Part shown: positions 62,908 to 64,000 of the stretch, one piece after another
Position numbering within the stretch: position 1 is the first letter of the stretch
Layout of the letters: every line of letters begins with the position of its first letter
DNA from: DASXRU01 sp034665305
Lineage (GTDB): Bacteria > Acidobacteriota > Blastocatellia > Pyrinomonadales > Pyrinomonadaceae
Direction of reading: 5' to 3'
NCBI GenBank assembly: GCA_034665305.1
Contig: JAXDFZ010000016.1
Span: forward strand, 62,001-126,000
DNA length: 64,000 bases
Translations under genes and position numbers: made by a program
The notes under the pieces: generated by a model
Database searches by the model: none
The model's input: only the letters and a program-made list of their open reading frames with translations
Told to the model about the DNA's origin: nothing

Positions 62908-64000
62908 ATGACTAATATCTTGCATATTGTTCGGGAAGTGTCTCGCGAGTTTGATGAGACGCAGCTCTCCGTTCCGTTTGATGCTTCTGGTCTGGATAGT
63001 TTCGACCTACTGGAAATTCGGGTGAAGTTAGAGAATGCGACCGACCATGCGATCCCGGACACCGAATGGATTGCCTTCAATTCTCTTGCGGATATTCAGC
63101 TCTACCTGGATACGGCGACATCCAGTCTGGCCAGCGAAGCGGAGGTCGGCGGCATTGCGACCCAACGTCGAACTTCGATCAACATGCCGCAGATGGCACT
63201 CGGCGGCCTGTCGGAAAGTTGGCTACTGAAAGAGTTCGGGGACATCCACTGGGCCATGACGTGTGCCGCACTCAACAGTGAGTCGCACAGCCTCGTTGAC
63301 GAGTTGGGAAACAGGCTTTACGCCACGTTTGTGCGGATCCGTTATGAGAGTTCTCATCATTTGAAACAATTTCAGGAGAACGAGCTGCTGGATTTCCAGG
63401 GCCGGCTGTCACGGTTCGGCAAAAGCATGTTTTTCAGCGACCTGATGGTTCGCGGCCAGGAGAAAGAAATCAAGGCTTCGCTGATGACGACTTTCTCGGT
63501 GCGTCACTCGAACAACAAGAGCTTGCTAAAGGGCGAGCCGCGAATTCCACCGGGCTGTGCCGCACAAGTCCTTGAGACGACGCCCCGCTTTGCCTCTGAG
63601 TATCGCGAAATGCGAAAGGGGAATATGCCCGGGCTGGAACTTTGCGAACAAAAGTTTGCGGTGCAAAAAGAGCTGTTGTTCGAAACTACTTACCAGCTCA
63701 ATCCCTATCTGGATTTGAACGGAGTCAACTTGCTCTATTTCGCGGCCTATCCGATGATTAGCGACTATTGCGAAATGGAGTTTATGCGGCAGCATCATGG
63801 CGAACGTTCCGCCGGCCACTGGCCGCTCAAGGCATCAACCATCGCCCGGGATATTTTCTATTATGGAAATTGCGATCTGGATGATCGCATCGTCTTCGGC
63901 GTGAATTCTTTTGTGCCTGCGCCGGACGGCCGGTTCCGGATTGCAACCTCGCTCTTTCGCGAAAGCGATCGAGAATTGATTGCTAACATTTTTACGCTGA
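62908..64000 (+). CDS. Acyl carrier protein fused to LnmK/Pnap_2097-like domain (cut at right edge)
   Basis: The frame from the ATG at 62908 stays open to the edge, giving 364 residues without a stop. Residues 1-73 look like an acyl carrier protein: the motif GLDSFDLLEIRVKLE places the phosphopantetheine Ser at residue 31. From about residue 83 a hotdog-type region follows (RRTSINMPQMALGGLSESWL, GDIHWAMTCAALN, FGKSMFFSDLMV), resembling LnmK-family acyltransferase/decarboxylases and their Pnap_2097 relatives. LnmK loads a propionyl group on a carrier by acting on methylmalonyl-CoA. Here the fused protein could prepare an acyl group for the sugar, but that role is inferred. Confidence 0.65.
   Translation, partial: MTNILHIVREVSREFDETQLSVPFDASGLDSFDLLEIRVKLENATDHAIPDTEWIAFNSLADIQLYLDTATSSLASEAEVGGIATQRRTSINMPQMALGGLSESWLLKEFGDIHWAMTCAALNSESHSLVDELGNRLYATFVRIRYESSHHLKQFQENELLDFQGRLSRFGKSMFFSDLMVRGQEKEIKASLMTTFSVRHSNNKSLLKGEPRIPPGCAAQVLETTPRFASEYREMRKGNMPGLELCEQKFAVQKELLFETTYQLNPYLDLNGVNLLYFAAYPMISDYCEMEFMRQHHGERSAGHWPLKASTIARDIFYYGNCDLDDRIVFGVNSFVPAPDGRFRIATSLFRESDRELIANIFTL

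Overview
The window looks like a chromosomal segment of a Gram-negative-type bacterium, most likely an acidobacterium of the Blastocatellia/Pyrinomonadaceae kind. That placement is inferred from style, not from a marker gene: moderate GC, a PEP-CTERM surface protein, exosortase-type amidotransferases, several secreted beta-helix and HYR proteins, heptamer repeats and c-di-GMP riboswitches. There is no rRNA, tRNA, CRISPR array, transposase or phage gene that I can see. Almost everything serves the synthesis, modification and export of a surface polysaccharide.

Left edge (1-4245): a truncated secreted protein runs off the left end on the minus strand. It lies behind a strong promoter and two c-di-GMP-I (GEMM) aptamers in tandem. 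On the plus strand are two glycosyltransferases and a PEP-CTERM protein. Next (4295-15020, minus) is a tightly packed nine-gene operon: O-antigen ligase-like protein, membrane GT2, asparagine-synthase-type amidotransferase, formyltransferase, polysaccharide deacetylase, alkaline-phosphatase-like protein, GT4, DUF218 protein and methyltransferase. A sigma-70-like regulator (15116-16264) and a small zinc-finger anti-sigma-like protein (16897) face away from each other across a 632-bp gap with an inverted repeat. A long-chain acyl-CoA ligase follows.

Centre (19162-46121, all minus): a long assembly-line block. It starts with RmlB and RmlD and a Wzc-like tyrosine autokinase. It continues through a WlbB/WlbA/WlbC-like amino-sugar trio, GT2 and GT4 enzymes, methyltransferases, epimerases, RmlA, a second amidotransferase, a GT-C membrane transferase and an unusual sugar-1-phosphate transferase fused to a Rossmann domain. 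It ends with a TPR/carbohydrate-binding protein and a second O-antigen ligase-like protein. Two non-coding structures interrupt it: a 172-bp palindromic element and a pair of inverted heptamer arrays.

Right part (46360-54686, plus): four paralogous secreted beta-helix proteins and one large HYR/PxKF protein, each apparently separately transcribed. Two of the beta-helix genes share the same promoter motif. From 54906 to the right edge is a plus-strand operon with a Wzm/Wzt ABC exporter and CDP-glucose sugar enzymes (RfbF, RfbG). It continues with two methyltransferases, a PLP aminotransferase, a GNAT-like acyltransferase and, cut by the right edge, a protein joining an acyl carrier protein to an LnmK-like domain. 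I consider this last operon the best candidate for an undescribed system: a CDP-sugar branch whose amino group may be acylated by a carrier-protein-based module.

Taken together, the sugar-nucleotide enzymes supply dTDP-, UDP- and CDP-activated sugars, the fused transferase starts the lipid-linked chain, the glycosyltransferases extend it, and the Wzm/Wzt exporter and/or the O-antigen-ligase/Wzc machinery polymerise and export it. RmlC, an exosortase, a Wza porin and a Wzx flippase were not found in the window.
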